In this document: piece after piece, positions 12,224-24,200 of the stretch
How the letters are laid out: the number at the start of each line of letters is the position of its first letter
Position numbering within the stretch: position 1 is the first letter of the stretch
Assembly: GCA_951804985.1 (NCBI GenBank)
Contig: OX638130.1
Coordinates: 6,124,791 to 6,188,790, forward strand
Source: Dryomyza anilis
Taxonomy: Eukaryota > Arthropoda > Insecta > Diptera > Dryomyzidae
Reading direction: 5' to 3'
Length of the DNA stretch: 64,000 nucleotides
Made by a program: the position numbers and the translations under genes
Notes under the pieces: generated by a model
What the model was told of the DNA's origin: nothing
Seen by the model: only the letters and a program-made list of their open reading frames with translations
Databases searched by the model: none

Positions 12224-15200
12224 GTGAGTCAATGAATATGAGAATTTTTAAAGTTAAATCTAATCATTGAAGAACATTATTTAAGAAAATAGGAAAATCT
12301 TAGGCTAAAAACTAAAATTAAAACCCTGTTTACGTAAAACGAAACGAATTCGTCAAAAAACGTCATACATGCGAGTGAACAATTACACAAAAATTTTAGC
12401 ATTTTTCAGCAATATTTCTGTAACAATATTCTGCAAACACACAGATAAATAGAAGTGTATAGCAGGTTATAAAATGTTTTGAAATTTAATGGCAAATTCA
12501 CGGCATATTTTGGAAACGGGTAGAAAACAGACAGCTTGTAATATAAACTCCGCCTTTATATGTCGAAAAAATGTTTCTAAACTGATTCGATCTTGCCAAA
12601 AATTTTGTCCGTCACGCTTACTAAAAACTTCCATTTATCTGTGTGAAAATTTTGCTGAAATATAACTGAAAAATGCCACAAATGTTGTCTTAATTACTTA
12701 TCTTACTACACAGATCGATTTTAATAATAGAGTAAAAGAGTCGAAATATATATAAAACCAGTTGGGAAGATTAGATCACATGGGAAATTTTAAAGTAGGT
12801 GTAATTATGATAGTTAGGATTATCAAAATTATAGTCGGTCTAAGCCGACTATAAATACCCTACACATATGTGTGGTTACCATTCAAAGTGATATAAAGGT
12901 CACCAGGGTATACGAATCCTGAAAATAACTACAAACATTTAATCGCTGAAGAATTTCCATTCATTTGATACCCATATTTACAAATGGGTAGGTGTACCGA
13001 ATTTCGATTTTTTTTTTTGTGAACCACAAGTCTTTTCGCCGGAAAACATTATTATCATGTATTTGAGCATGATGTCAATATATATTTGACCAAAAAAGTT
13101 TACCTAAGCACGTATACATAAAAATTGATCTTTATATGTACATTTTATATGAGGTATTTGAACATAAGTGGTCGGATCATAGGTCACAATGGATCGATCT
13201 CGCCAATTTTTTCGCACATACAGCGTAGGTATATTAGTAATCTAAGTTATAAGTTTCATTTATCTAGCTCTTCAATTTTAAAAGTCTTAGGGATTTCAAC
13301 AGACAGACAGACAGACGGACGGACAGACAGACAGACAGACGGACAGACAGACAGACGGACATCGCTAAATCGACTCAGGAGGTCATGCTGATCAAGAATA
13401 TATATACTTTTCCATACCGGAGATGCTTCCTTCTGGGTGTTACAAACGGCGTACCAAACTGAATATACCCTTTCACTTTTAGTGTAGGGTATAAAAATAA
13501 CGCCAAAGTGAAAACAATATATTCGGCAGATTACTGGCAGAATAATGACAGATTTGTGCCAGAAGCGCAGTTTTTTTGGCATTGTGAATATAGAACAAGA
13601 AGCTAAAAGGTTTTTCAATAAGAGCGCTACAAAAGTTTTTTTTCAAGGGTTTTTCAACAGGGACGCTACAAAAGTAGAGCGACAGGGACAGCAAACGACG
13701 CCATATTTCTTGCCGCTCTTTTGACATTTCTCTTCAGTAAGGTTTGCCATTTCATGATGGAAAGATATACGAGCCAACAACGAGTCAAAATTATTAAAAT
13801 TTACTACCGAAATTCGAATTCGTATATCTTTCCATCATGAAATGGCAAACCTTACTGAAGAAAAATGTCAAAAGAGCGGCAAGAAATATGGCGTCGTTTG
13901 CTGTCCCTGTCGCTCTACTTTTGTAGCGTCCTATTTGGAAAATCCTGTACCTTCATATGAGCTGTTTCGTTTTTACCATTAAAACATACATTTTTTTATA
14001 AAAACCTTTATTTGACTTTTGCGAAAAATTATTTTAACTGTTTTAATAAGCTTCCTGAAAAGTTTTAGTAGGTATTCTATAAAAAAAATATTGTAGCTCT
14101 ATAGAAAAAAAACTAGCCAAAATAAATGCTACTGCTAACTTAACTCAATGACTTAATATTCGAAATAATTAAGATTCTATCTTTATAAAAAGTTATTTTC
14201 CAACTCTATAATTTGTTGCTGCTTTCAGCTATAACTGAAGCTGATTACTTTATAACTTACCACAGCACATCATAGCATTGCACAAACATGCATTTTGTTT
14301 AACGCTTCGTTAAGTTTTGAATTTTTTTTAGTTTTAGTTTTAGCTTTTACAATTTCTAATACTTAACTATGTTGCTTTCTTGTTGTTGTATTTTAGCTAT
14401 GTACCGTTAATGTGCAAGAGCCGCAACGGTTTGTAATTCTATGGTAACAACCAACAGAAAACAAATCATTTAAGCCAAGTTGTTGCGAGTTCATTTGAGT
14501 TGAGTTGAGCTGAGCTGGTCTGGGCTGAGTCGTGTCAAGCTCAAGTCAGTGCCAAAGTCGTAGCAACTGTATTTGAAAATAGAGCTAAAGCACGCTTCAG
14601 TGCATTACATGATATTTAAATTAGAGCCTTTTTTTTCACATAACTCAGTTGGTACATGATATGTAAATGTTTTGTTTTTGTCTCCAATAACATTATAAAC
14701 CTCACGTTGTGGTTGGTCTTTTTTTTTTGTTGTTGTATTTTTTCATCTATCCCACGTTGTTGTTTTATTTTTTTCACACCATAATTTCTAGTTGCAATAA
14801 TTCACAGCGGTTAAGTTGACTCGTCACCACAATTGCTGTTGATGGTGGCTGCCGGAAACTCGATCTGTAGTATGTTTGCTACGAACAGCTGTTTATTCGA
14901 TTGCCCCCGCTCTTAGTTGTAACGGTAACAGGGTGGTTTGGACGTAGATTGTACTCAATGACAGTAGTATTTGGGAGGGGGGAGGTTGTTTAAGTAGAAA
15001 CTAAAGTACAACATTTGTTTAAAAGTTATTAAACTTTAAACCTTAAATTCTATGTAAACCTTACATTTTATTTAAACCTTAAATTCTATTTAAACCTTAA
15101 ACTCTATTTAAACCTTAAATAATATTTAAACCTTAAACTCCATTTAAACTCTAAATTCTACTTTAACCATAAACTCTATTTAAACCTTAAATTCTATTTA

Positions 15201-18200
15201 AACCTTAAACTCTATTTAAACCTTAAATTCTACTAAAACCTTATATTCTACTTAAACCTTAATCTCTATTTAAACCTTAAATTATATTTAAACCTTAAAT
15301 TCTATTTAAAACTCAAATTCTACTTAAACCTTAATCTCTATTTAAACCTTAAATTATATTTAAACCTTAAATTCTACTTAAACCTTAAATTCTATTTACA
15401 ACTTATATTCTTTTTAAACCTTAAATTGTACTTAACCCTTAAATTTTATTTAAACTTTGAATTCTATTAAATTCGATTTTAATCCCTGTTTTACTTCGAA
15501 AACTCATTTCCGCCATCTACACCGCTTCCATTATCAATCATTAAAGCGTTTCCAATTTCGTCTTTTCCAATTTCGTCGCTAGTTGGTTTTTTCCAATCCA
15601 ACTTATAGCTAAATAAATAATACGAATTTGAAACCTTTAGCACAACCTTGCGGAATAACCAAAAAAGTAGTCACACGGTATTTTTTAATATTCAAATCTC
15701 AAATTGCAACTTGTTATTGACCCCGGACGCAGCACAAATAAGTTTTATGATGCATAAGCAATAAATTCAACGAGACAAGGTAGTGTAATTGTCGCAACTA
15801 ACAAAAATTTGTTGAAGGATTTAATACAATCGAATTAAAATTCAAATGAATTTTTTTGATTTGCGTGCGATTTTGTGACAATTGCAAAAATTTAGAATTT
15901 ATTTATGCGCTTTTATTACCTTGACGCATGCGCTTGCAAGGTAAGTTAAATGAAGTCAACCATAAATTTGTTATGTTTTTATTTGCAAACATTTGCACAA
16001 ATTGTCAACGACATGACATGGTGCTTTAGGTGCTTTAAAACGAAAAACGTGCAACTGCTAAAATAAAATAACAAAATTGCAATTTTTTTCATTTGTTACT
16101 ACTTTTTGTGTGTTTGCTTTATATTCAATTTAACCTCAAAATAGACAATAAAACGAATTGAGCTAATCGATTAAAATGGGTATTTAGATTATGTATATGA
16201 TAAGGCAATGGTCGCAACTAACGGGTTTTTCAATAAGAGCGCTACAAAAGTTTTTTTCAAGGGTTTTTCAACAGGGACGCTACAAAAGTAGAGCGACAGG
16301 GAGAGCAAACGACGCCATATTTCTTGCCGTTCTCTTGACATTTCTCTTCAGTCAGGTTTGCCTTTTCATGATGGAAAGATATACGAGCCAACATCGAGTC
16401 GAAATTATTAAAATTTACTACCGAAATTCGTATATCTTTCCATCATGAAATGGCAAACCTTACTGAAGAGAAATGTCAAAAGAGCGGCAAGAAATATGGC
16501 GTCGTTTGCTGTCCCTGTCGCTCTACTTTTGTAGCGTCCCTGTTGAAAAACCCTTTAGCAACTCTGATGAACAATTGTCTCGGGAAAGAATTGTCTTGGG
16601 GAAAGAATTGGTGAAAAGTATAAAGTTGTTACTATTATTTTTCTTTTTGTATATTTTTTATTTATTATTTATATCAACATTTGTTTATATTTTTCTACTA
16701 CTTCTAATTACGTTTTCCGTTTGACTCAGCGCACGTCGTTCGCATTTCGCATCGCGTAACGTGCCGCAAGATTAAAAAGTCCGTCTTGCCGGGACACTTA
16801 CTTCCAGGGGCATAAATTAAATATTAAACTCATAGCAATCAACCAAATATAATCGTCATTAATAAAGAAAAAAAAAACCAAAGTTATTTAATATAAAATT
16901 AAAATAAAAATTTTAAAAATTAAAAAAAAAAAACACAAAAAGATGAATGGTTCATAATTTTTGGTGTTGACTGAAGAAGGTGCGCTGTGACTGTGCGTGA
17001 CTGTCGTACGGCCGGCCGGTCGGTCGCTGCATAACAATACTCATATTGATATTTTTTACCAATTTCAATTGTCTGACAATCATTCATAAAGCCACTCAAA
17101 CAAATACAACAAAATTTAATTATGTAAATAATAAGTCACATAAAAACATTTGACAGTTGTGTCTTCTTTGTTCGTATTACAGAAGGTAGCTGATTTTACG
17201 GTTAGTCAGTTTGTTTGTTGTAATAACTACTTAGTCAGTTTCTATAAAAAAAAACAGGTGTTTAAAGAAAACGGAAGTTTATAGCCGGCCCTACCCCCAA
17301 ATATGGTAAAGTCAATATTTATTTCCGCAGCACTCAACAGTTGAAATATACTAAAAAAAATATTCTGTACACATAGAAAAATGCTCTTTTATTTGAGGTT
17401 CGAAACAAAAGAAAATTTAGTGTTAATAATCAAAATTATGCGTTTGCAAAGAAAGGTTTTATAATTTTATAAATGGAACTGTGTAGTTTTATTTGACATA
17501 TTATTCCGTAACTTCGAAGTCAGTTGTTTCATGTCAAATTATTAGATAAATAAGTCAAAATGCGATGCCGCACGGTTCCTGTGATGCCGTATTTATGAAT
17601 ATCTAATTCGATTCTGTACTTAGAATAGCTACGACGGATATAAGAATAGCCGTATTTTGTATAATTTTGTTTTTCTGAAGTTTAATTTTTTGCATTTCCA
17701 TTTTTTATTATATTTTTTTTTTTACATTTATAATCTTTGCATAATTTTCAATTATTTCTATATATTCTTTATCATTTTATTTTGTCATTACAGAGCAAAC
17801 AACAATTGGCAAACGAATTTCGCCTCCATCAATAAATCAAATGAGAACTCGCCGCAGACGAACAAGAAACAGCGTGACTGTGGCGAGACGGCACGTGATA
17901 GTGCCGCATACTCCTGTCTGCTCAAGAATGAACTCTTGGGCACCGCCATCGAGGATGTAAAGGCGGCGGGTGATGAACGCAATGAAAACACCTACACGCC
18001 AACCGCGAAAAGAAGTCTTTTCAAATATCAGTCACCAACAAAACAGGTAAATATTTACAATGAACCGATTGAGACAGTTTTTATTTATACTCTATGAATA
18101 TTTTGTATTTATACTCGGAGATTATTTTTTATAGACGGAAACTACTTTAAGAAGTAGAACAGTTGGAAAAAAGTTAATAATTTTGATTGTTATTTTGGAC

Positions 18201-21200
18201 TATGATCTGGATAACTCATTTTCGTGTTTATCAATAGATCCTAAATGCGAAAAAATATCAAAAATAATCTAAAATTATTTAAAACAATTTCGAGTTTAGA
18301 TCTAAATATATAAAAAAACGTATTCTTTGGTATATTGAAATTAGTCTTGACAATTTTAAGAAAAATTGCATTCAATGTTTTTAGAAAAACTAGTTGTGTA
18401 AAGTACTCTATTTATTATAAGAAGTGTATGAAAAGGAAAGAAATTACTCATGCAATTTAGACGTATACTGCATATTTTAAAAAGTATAGCAGCTGGAAAA
18501 AAGTTAATAATTTTGATTGTTACTTTGGAATATGCTCTGTATAAATATAAATCATATTCGGGTTTATCAATAGATACTAAATGCTAAAAAAAAACATCCA
18601 ATAAAGGTCTAAAATTAAAACAAAAAAATCGAATTTGGAGCCAAATATCAAAAGAACGTACTGTAAAATTAGCGTTTATTCATATATTAAAATTAGTCTG
18701 AACCATTAAGAGAAAAATTACGTTTATAATTTTATGAAAAACTAAATATCAACAGTACTGTATTTTATCTCAAAAGTGCCTGAAATAGTCCTTAAATTTC
18801 GATTTTATTTAAAAAATTACACCCAGAAAGAAATTCCCATTAAAATTGGTCAATGGGACAATTATTGATTTAATAGTATAGCAAAAATAAATCTTTTCAT
18901 ATAAACTCAATGGTATTTTCAGTATTTAATGGTATTTTCCTATTAAAATAATAATTTATCCTATTGACTATTTTTAATAGTAAAAAACTATTATTTATAT
19001 AGTATTTGTTTCTGGGTGTACGTTATAGAAAACAAAAAACTGAGTATGCAGTCAAAATCAGCAGCCGCGCATTATATAGAAATGATGTATGGAAAAGTCG
19101 TGTTGACTAGTTTAATTTATTTATATCAACTCAAAGACCATTTTTTTTATACTTCTCAAAGAATATTTTTATAAATTACAATTATACATTTTAAGAAGTG
19201 TTGATACGCGGCATAATTATGCGCAAAGAGAAGCAACAACATTTTTCAATGTAGTCACGAATGGCTTCATTTTAATGGAATTTTTAATTTAATTGTAAAA
19301 TAAAGTTTTTCTTAAATTTATTTTTGTTGTTTAATGTTTTTTGATATGCGATTATTTAGGTTTTAGTGTACATTGTGATTTTTTAAAATTATTTTTAGTT
19401 TTTAATTCTTTTATTCTGCATGTGCCGCCTTGTGCATTATTCTGCAATTAATAATTAAACATTTTAGAAATTCCATTAAGCATTGCGCCAGCATAATAAA
19501 CGCTGCATAAATCAGTAGTAACATCTTACAGTGCCTTCTCGTTTTTTTTTTTGCTGCTTCTGTTAAGTGCATTTTAATTAAAATCGAAAATAAAAATGAA
19601 AAAATTCAAGAAAATGTTAAAAATCTTTTGGCCGTATCCAACAATCTGTAACGCCAAAACACGGAAATGCATTTTCCATCGTCATGTGTATCGTCATCTA
19701 CCAACTCTACTATCTACCTACTTCCAACTACTACCAACCATCGAGTGTTGGCTTAGAAACATTTGAAATTTTTCAACAAAATATTTTAGTTATTCATTAA
19801 AACACGAGACGCTCGCTGCTTTACTCTTCCATCTGTGTGTTAATCAAAAGCCACCGTCTCGAGTCAGTCACGTCAAATTCTAACCGTTGTTTATAACTCT
19901 TTAATCATATTTAACCATTGCAAGGCGGAAGAAATGCACAACGTCGTTGTTCTTTATAATTTATGCCTTGGATTTAGTTACATGTGAGCGAATTAAGCAG
20001 CGTCTTTCTACTATAGCTTTTACCATATTTCATTAGGAAAAATAGTAGAAACACAAATAAAAAAAATCATGCAACACGAAGCCCATCACGGTATAGCATA
20101 GAATTTTATTTGAATAGATTTGAATTATTTAACTATAGCAGATAGCAACACGAAAGTACGTTGGGTTTATCTCTTAATGTCATAAAATATCTATATTATA
20201 CGAGGGCGCTGATTTTTACTGCATCATGGGTTAAAAGTGCATATAGTACATAAAAGTAGCAAAGATAACAGAAATTTGGTTATTTTTATCGTTTTTTTTA
20301 ACTATGTTCTAGATAATCTTTAACCATTTTCTTTATTTATCATTAAATTTGAAATACTAAAAAAGAATTAAAAAAAAAGTAAAAATAAAATAATATTTTG
20401 AGTTTAGATTCTTAGATTCAAAAACAGAACAGATAACAGAAAGTTCATAATTTTTATCGTTAGTTTAAACTATGCACTAGATAAACTTAAATTGTTTTCT
20501 TTGTTATCATTAAATTTGAAATACTAAAAAAATTATTCAAAAAAAGACTAAAAAATAAAATAATATTTTGAGTTTAGATCCTTAGGTTCAAAGTGTGTAT
20601 TTGGAATAGTAGAACAGATAACTGAAGATTCATAATTTTAAACGTTAGTTTAAACTATGCCCTAGATAAACTTAAACAGTTTTCTTTGTTATCATTAAAT
20701 ATGAAATACTAAAAAAATTATTCAAAAAAAGACTAAAACAAAATAAAATAATATTTAAGTTTAGATTCTTAGGTTCAATGTGTATATTTTGAATAGTAGA
20801 ACAGTTAACTGAAGATTCATAATTTTTAACGTTAGTTTAAACTATGCCCAAGAAAACTTTAATCGTTTTCTTTGTTATCATTAAATATGAAATACTAAAA
20901 AATTATTCAAAAAAAGACTAAAAAATAAAATAATATTTTGAGTTTAGATTCTTAGGTTCAATGTGTATATTTTGAATAGTAGAACAGATAACTGAAGATT
21001 CATAATCTTTAACGATAGTTTAAACTTTGCTCTAGATAAACTTAAACAGTTTTCTTTGTTATCATTTTATCTAAAATACTAAATAATAATTATACCGCTT
21101 TTTTAAGAGACTTCTTTTGGAATTTAGATCTTTAGGTTTAATATGCATATTTCAAAAATTATACAAGATACAAATATGTTAGTAATTTTTATCGTTAGTT

Positions 21201-24200
21201 TGGACTATGTTCTATATAACTTTACTATTTTCATTTTTGTCATTAAATCTGGAATACTAAATTAAAATTATTCAAAAAAAGTAAAAATTAAAAATATACA
21301 TTTTTTGAGTTTACATCAAAATATATTATAAACTTGTTGCAATATGGGCATTCCTATTTATATTAAAATTAGTACTGACAATTAAAAGAAAAATTGCGTT
21401 TAAAGTTTTTTTAAAACAGCTTTTAAAAAAATGATTCTGATTTTATTCTAAAAAATATCCTAAATGTTCGATTCAAATGTTCTGAAAAACGTTACGTGTT
21501 AGAAAAAAATAAAACTGAGAACGCAGTTAAAATCAGCACACACGAATTATATAGAATTTGTGTAAGGAATCGTTTAGTGTTATTTTTGAGTTTTAAGAAA
21601 TATTACGTGAATCATGTGGGAACTATTTTTTCCTCAAATGTTTTAGTTGCACTGTTATCGCATTTGTTTTTGTTTCTGCATAATTTATGTTTTAATTTTA
21701 TATATTAAATATTCGATTATTTCTTGTACTGCAAACTGGGGATAGACCCTATCGCGTTGAATCATGTTTTATATTTGCGATTGTATGACGTAGGGCTACA
21801 AATATGTGAGAAAACTAAAATGACGATAAAAAAATTAAAGTTTTTTTTTGTAATTAAAGTTTTTGAATCTAAACATTTGTTTAAATTTTTTAAAAATATT
21901 AATTTAAATATGAAGAATATTGAGGAATATTTTCATTTTATTTATTTTATATTCGGAGTTTAATTATTTTTTTGTATACTCGAAGATGAAGTAATTGATA
22001 TATTAAAATTGTCGTTTTTTATAACATTTTTTTTTTGAAATGAAATGTATCACAACGAGAAAAAAAGTACACCGGAGTTTAAAATGATTTTAAAGTTTTT
22101 AATTTTTCAAAAATATATACATATTTTACAACAACGTTATAAAAAGTTCTTATAGTTTTTTTAAAAATAATTACAATTTACACTGAAAAATTCTATCTTT
22201 CAATTTTAATTTTATAGCAAAAGTAAAATTACAATCTTGATCTAACCTCAAATTCCCACGTTTCATGCATTTGGCCGCTAAACATTTAAATGTTTCCTTG
22301 AAGTACTTTGTAACTATTTTACAATTCAAAACAATTTCAATGGAATGGAAATAAAAATGAAGAATTCAGCTCAATTTAATGCAGTTCACTTAGCACTTTG
22401 TAAAAAACTCTTTCACTTTGTAGTTGGTGTTTTTTTCATCTATTTTTTATTACATACCATAGAAAATAAAGCCGTTAAAATGCGGTTATATGATTTTTAC
22501 GACTGTCTCACAAACGTTGCACTTGTTTAACCTAAAAATATATTTCCAACCACGTTGATGATGAAAAACCTGTTGCTGCTGCATGCCGTTGCAACGTCAA
22601 TGTGCTCAAATGTTGGGAATAAAAAATATACAAAAACAAATCAGTCGAACAGACAGACAGACAAACAGCTAGAAGATAGCTAGAAGATAGACATATAGCA
22701 ATTACACTTGACGCTTTGAGGACTGTTACGTTAACCTGCTGCATGGTCGAGAATTTAACGGAAAAGACAGACCACTTTGTTCTTTTATTTCCCTGTTTTC
22801 CCCCTATAAAAATCATTTAACGTGCAGTGACCTTTTGCTTTATTTAATTTTTTTATGCTATAGAAAAATATTTTCTATAGAAAACAAAAAATAAATCAAT
22901 TGGGTTGAATAAAAAAATATAAAATGCATTCAATGCATTTGTATAAAGCAATAAAACTATAGAAAACGTGGCTTGAATTTTTTGTTTTGTTGTATTCTTG
23001 AAATGCAATTCTCAAGTGTCGCGTTGTCTCTTCCGTTTTTATGCAAATTTAATATTTTTTTTTTATATTTCTTGGTTGCATTTTCAATTAATTCAAGCAT
23101 TGCGCTTAATTTAATTAAATTGAAATTGAGATTGAGATTTTTTCGTCATTTTGAAATTGACCCCTGGGTGCGCTGTAATCTGAAGTTGAAAGAAATGCAG
23201 AGTTCAATTGGTTCATGTAATATCATAAAATGCATGATATCTTGACAATTATGTTGTGTAGTGCGCGTCTTTTGTCAGTAACAACAATAAGAATTTCTTC
23301 TTAATCACTACGAAGTGCAGGCGTTCAGTTCAATCGAAAGAAATAATAAGGAATTTTAATTTTTCGATGGTTGTTTTTCTTTTTGAAATAGTGATAAGAC
23401 GTATGAAAGATGTCATTTTTTCATATATGAATCATTCTTGTAGTTGAAAAAAACATTTTTTTATTAAAAAAATGTCTCTTTTTTAAATTATTGTTTAATA
23501 TTATAAGAAACAGTTGATCAAACAGTTTTAAATGTGGCATGTCATACGATATTCTAATAAATTGAAAACAATATTGACCTTAGCACTCTGAAATTGACAG
23601 ATATGCGTCGGCAATTAAAAGAAAAAATGCGTTTAAAGTTTGTAGTTAATTTATTTTTGTAAAGTTCTGTACATTTTTTTTTATAAAAATTGTTAGGGCG
23701 AGTTTACACGATAGAGAAAATAACTAGAGATAGAGCATAAAATCTCATAGAGATGTGTAAACACCACATAGAGCTCTACGGTATATTTTTTTTTTCTTTA
23801 TCTCTAGCTATTTTCTCTATCGTGTAAACTCGCACTAACGATTTTCTCTATCGTGTATTCGAGTTTTTAGAATGTAACTAAAATTTCGATTGATAGTAAT
23901 AAATAAACTATGTAAGCAGTCAATCGAATTATAGTAATAAACTAGCTGGACCCGTGCACGACTCGTGCAAAGATTTTGTGAATGCAAGGATATGGAGTGC
24001 TTTTATTAATATAAAGAACCTTTTATTATTTATATCAGGGACCCATGCTTCGCTGTGGACGTTTTTTATTGGTGGTATAAATGCAGTAACCAAAACAAAA
24101 ATAATTCCCCGTAAAATTATTCCCCGTAGAACGCTTTCCCATAGAATTCATCCCAGTAGAATTCTTCCCCGTAGAATTCTTTCCCGTAGTGTTTTTCCAG

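Larger units (their letters stand above)
12224..17793 (+). other. fzr: fzr intron 1 (5570 bp), repeat-rich
   Basis: It runs from GTGAGT to ATTACAG. It holds a dispersed repeat, a mini-me copy, two mariner-type fold-back MITEs and an 18-bp minisatellite (each listed separately). Two GC-richer unique patches may be regulatory: 14810-14960 and 16720-17035, the latter with CGGCCGGCCGGTCGGTCG. A GAGTT/GAGCT microsatellite lies near 14497-14530. I see no nested gene. Confidence 0.85.

Noticed and set aside
13125..13618. 88- and 120-codon ORFs with [11 protein letters not shown] / [10 protein letters not shown] repeats
   Set aside because: They are the mini-me GTCY microsatellite translated on either strand.
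15905..15955. Recursive splice site CAAG|GTAAGTT in intron 1
   Set aside because: The GTAAGT is good, but the upstream tract is purine-containing and AAG is a poor acceptor. Not strong enough without nascent RNA data.
16191..16724. ORFs containing [12 protein letters not shown] and [13 protein letters not shown]
   Set aside because: They are the two arms of a fold-back MITE read through; no full transposase exists. The second one also recurs on the minus strand at 13479-13727 because the arms are palindromic.
17657..18097. 146-codon ATG-initiated ORF over fzr exon 2
   Set aside because: Residues outside 17794-18046 are AT-rich intron. The exon is bounded by clear splice sites and must join exon 1 to complete the C-box.
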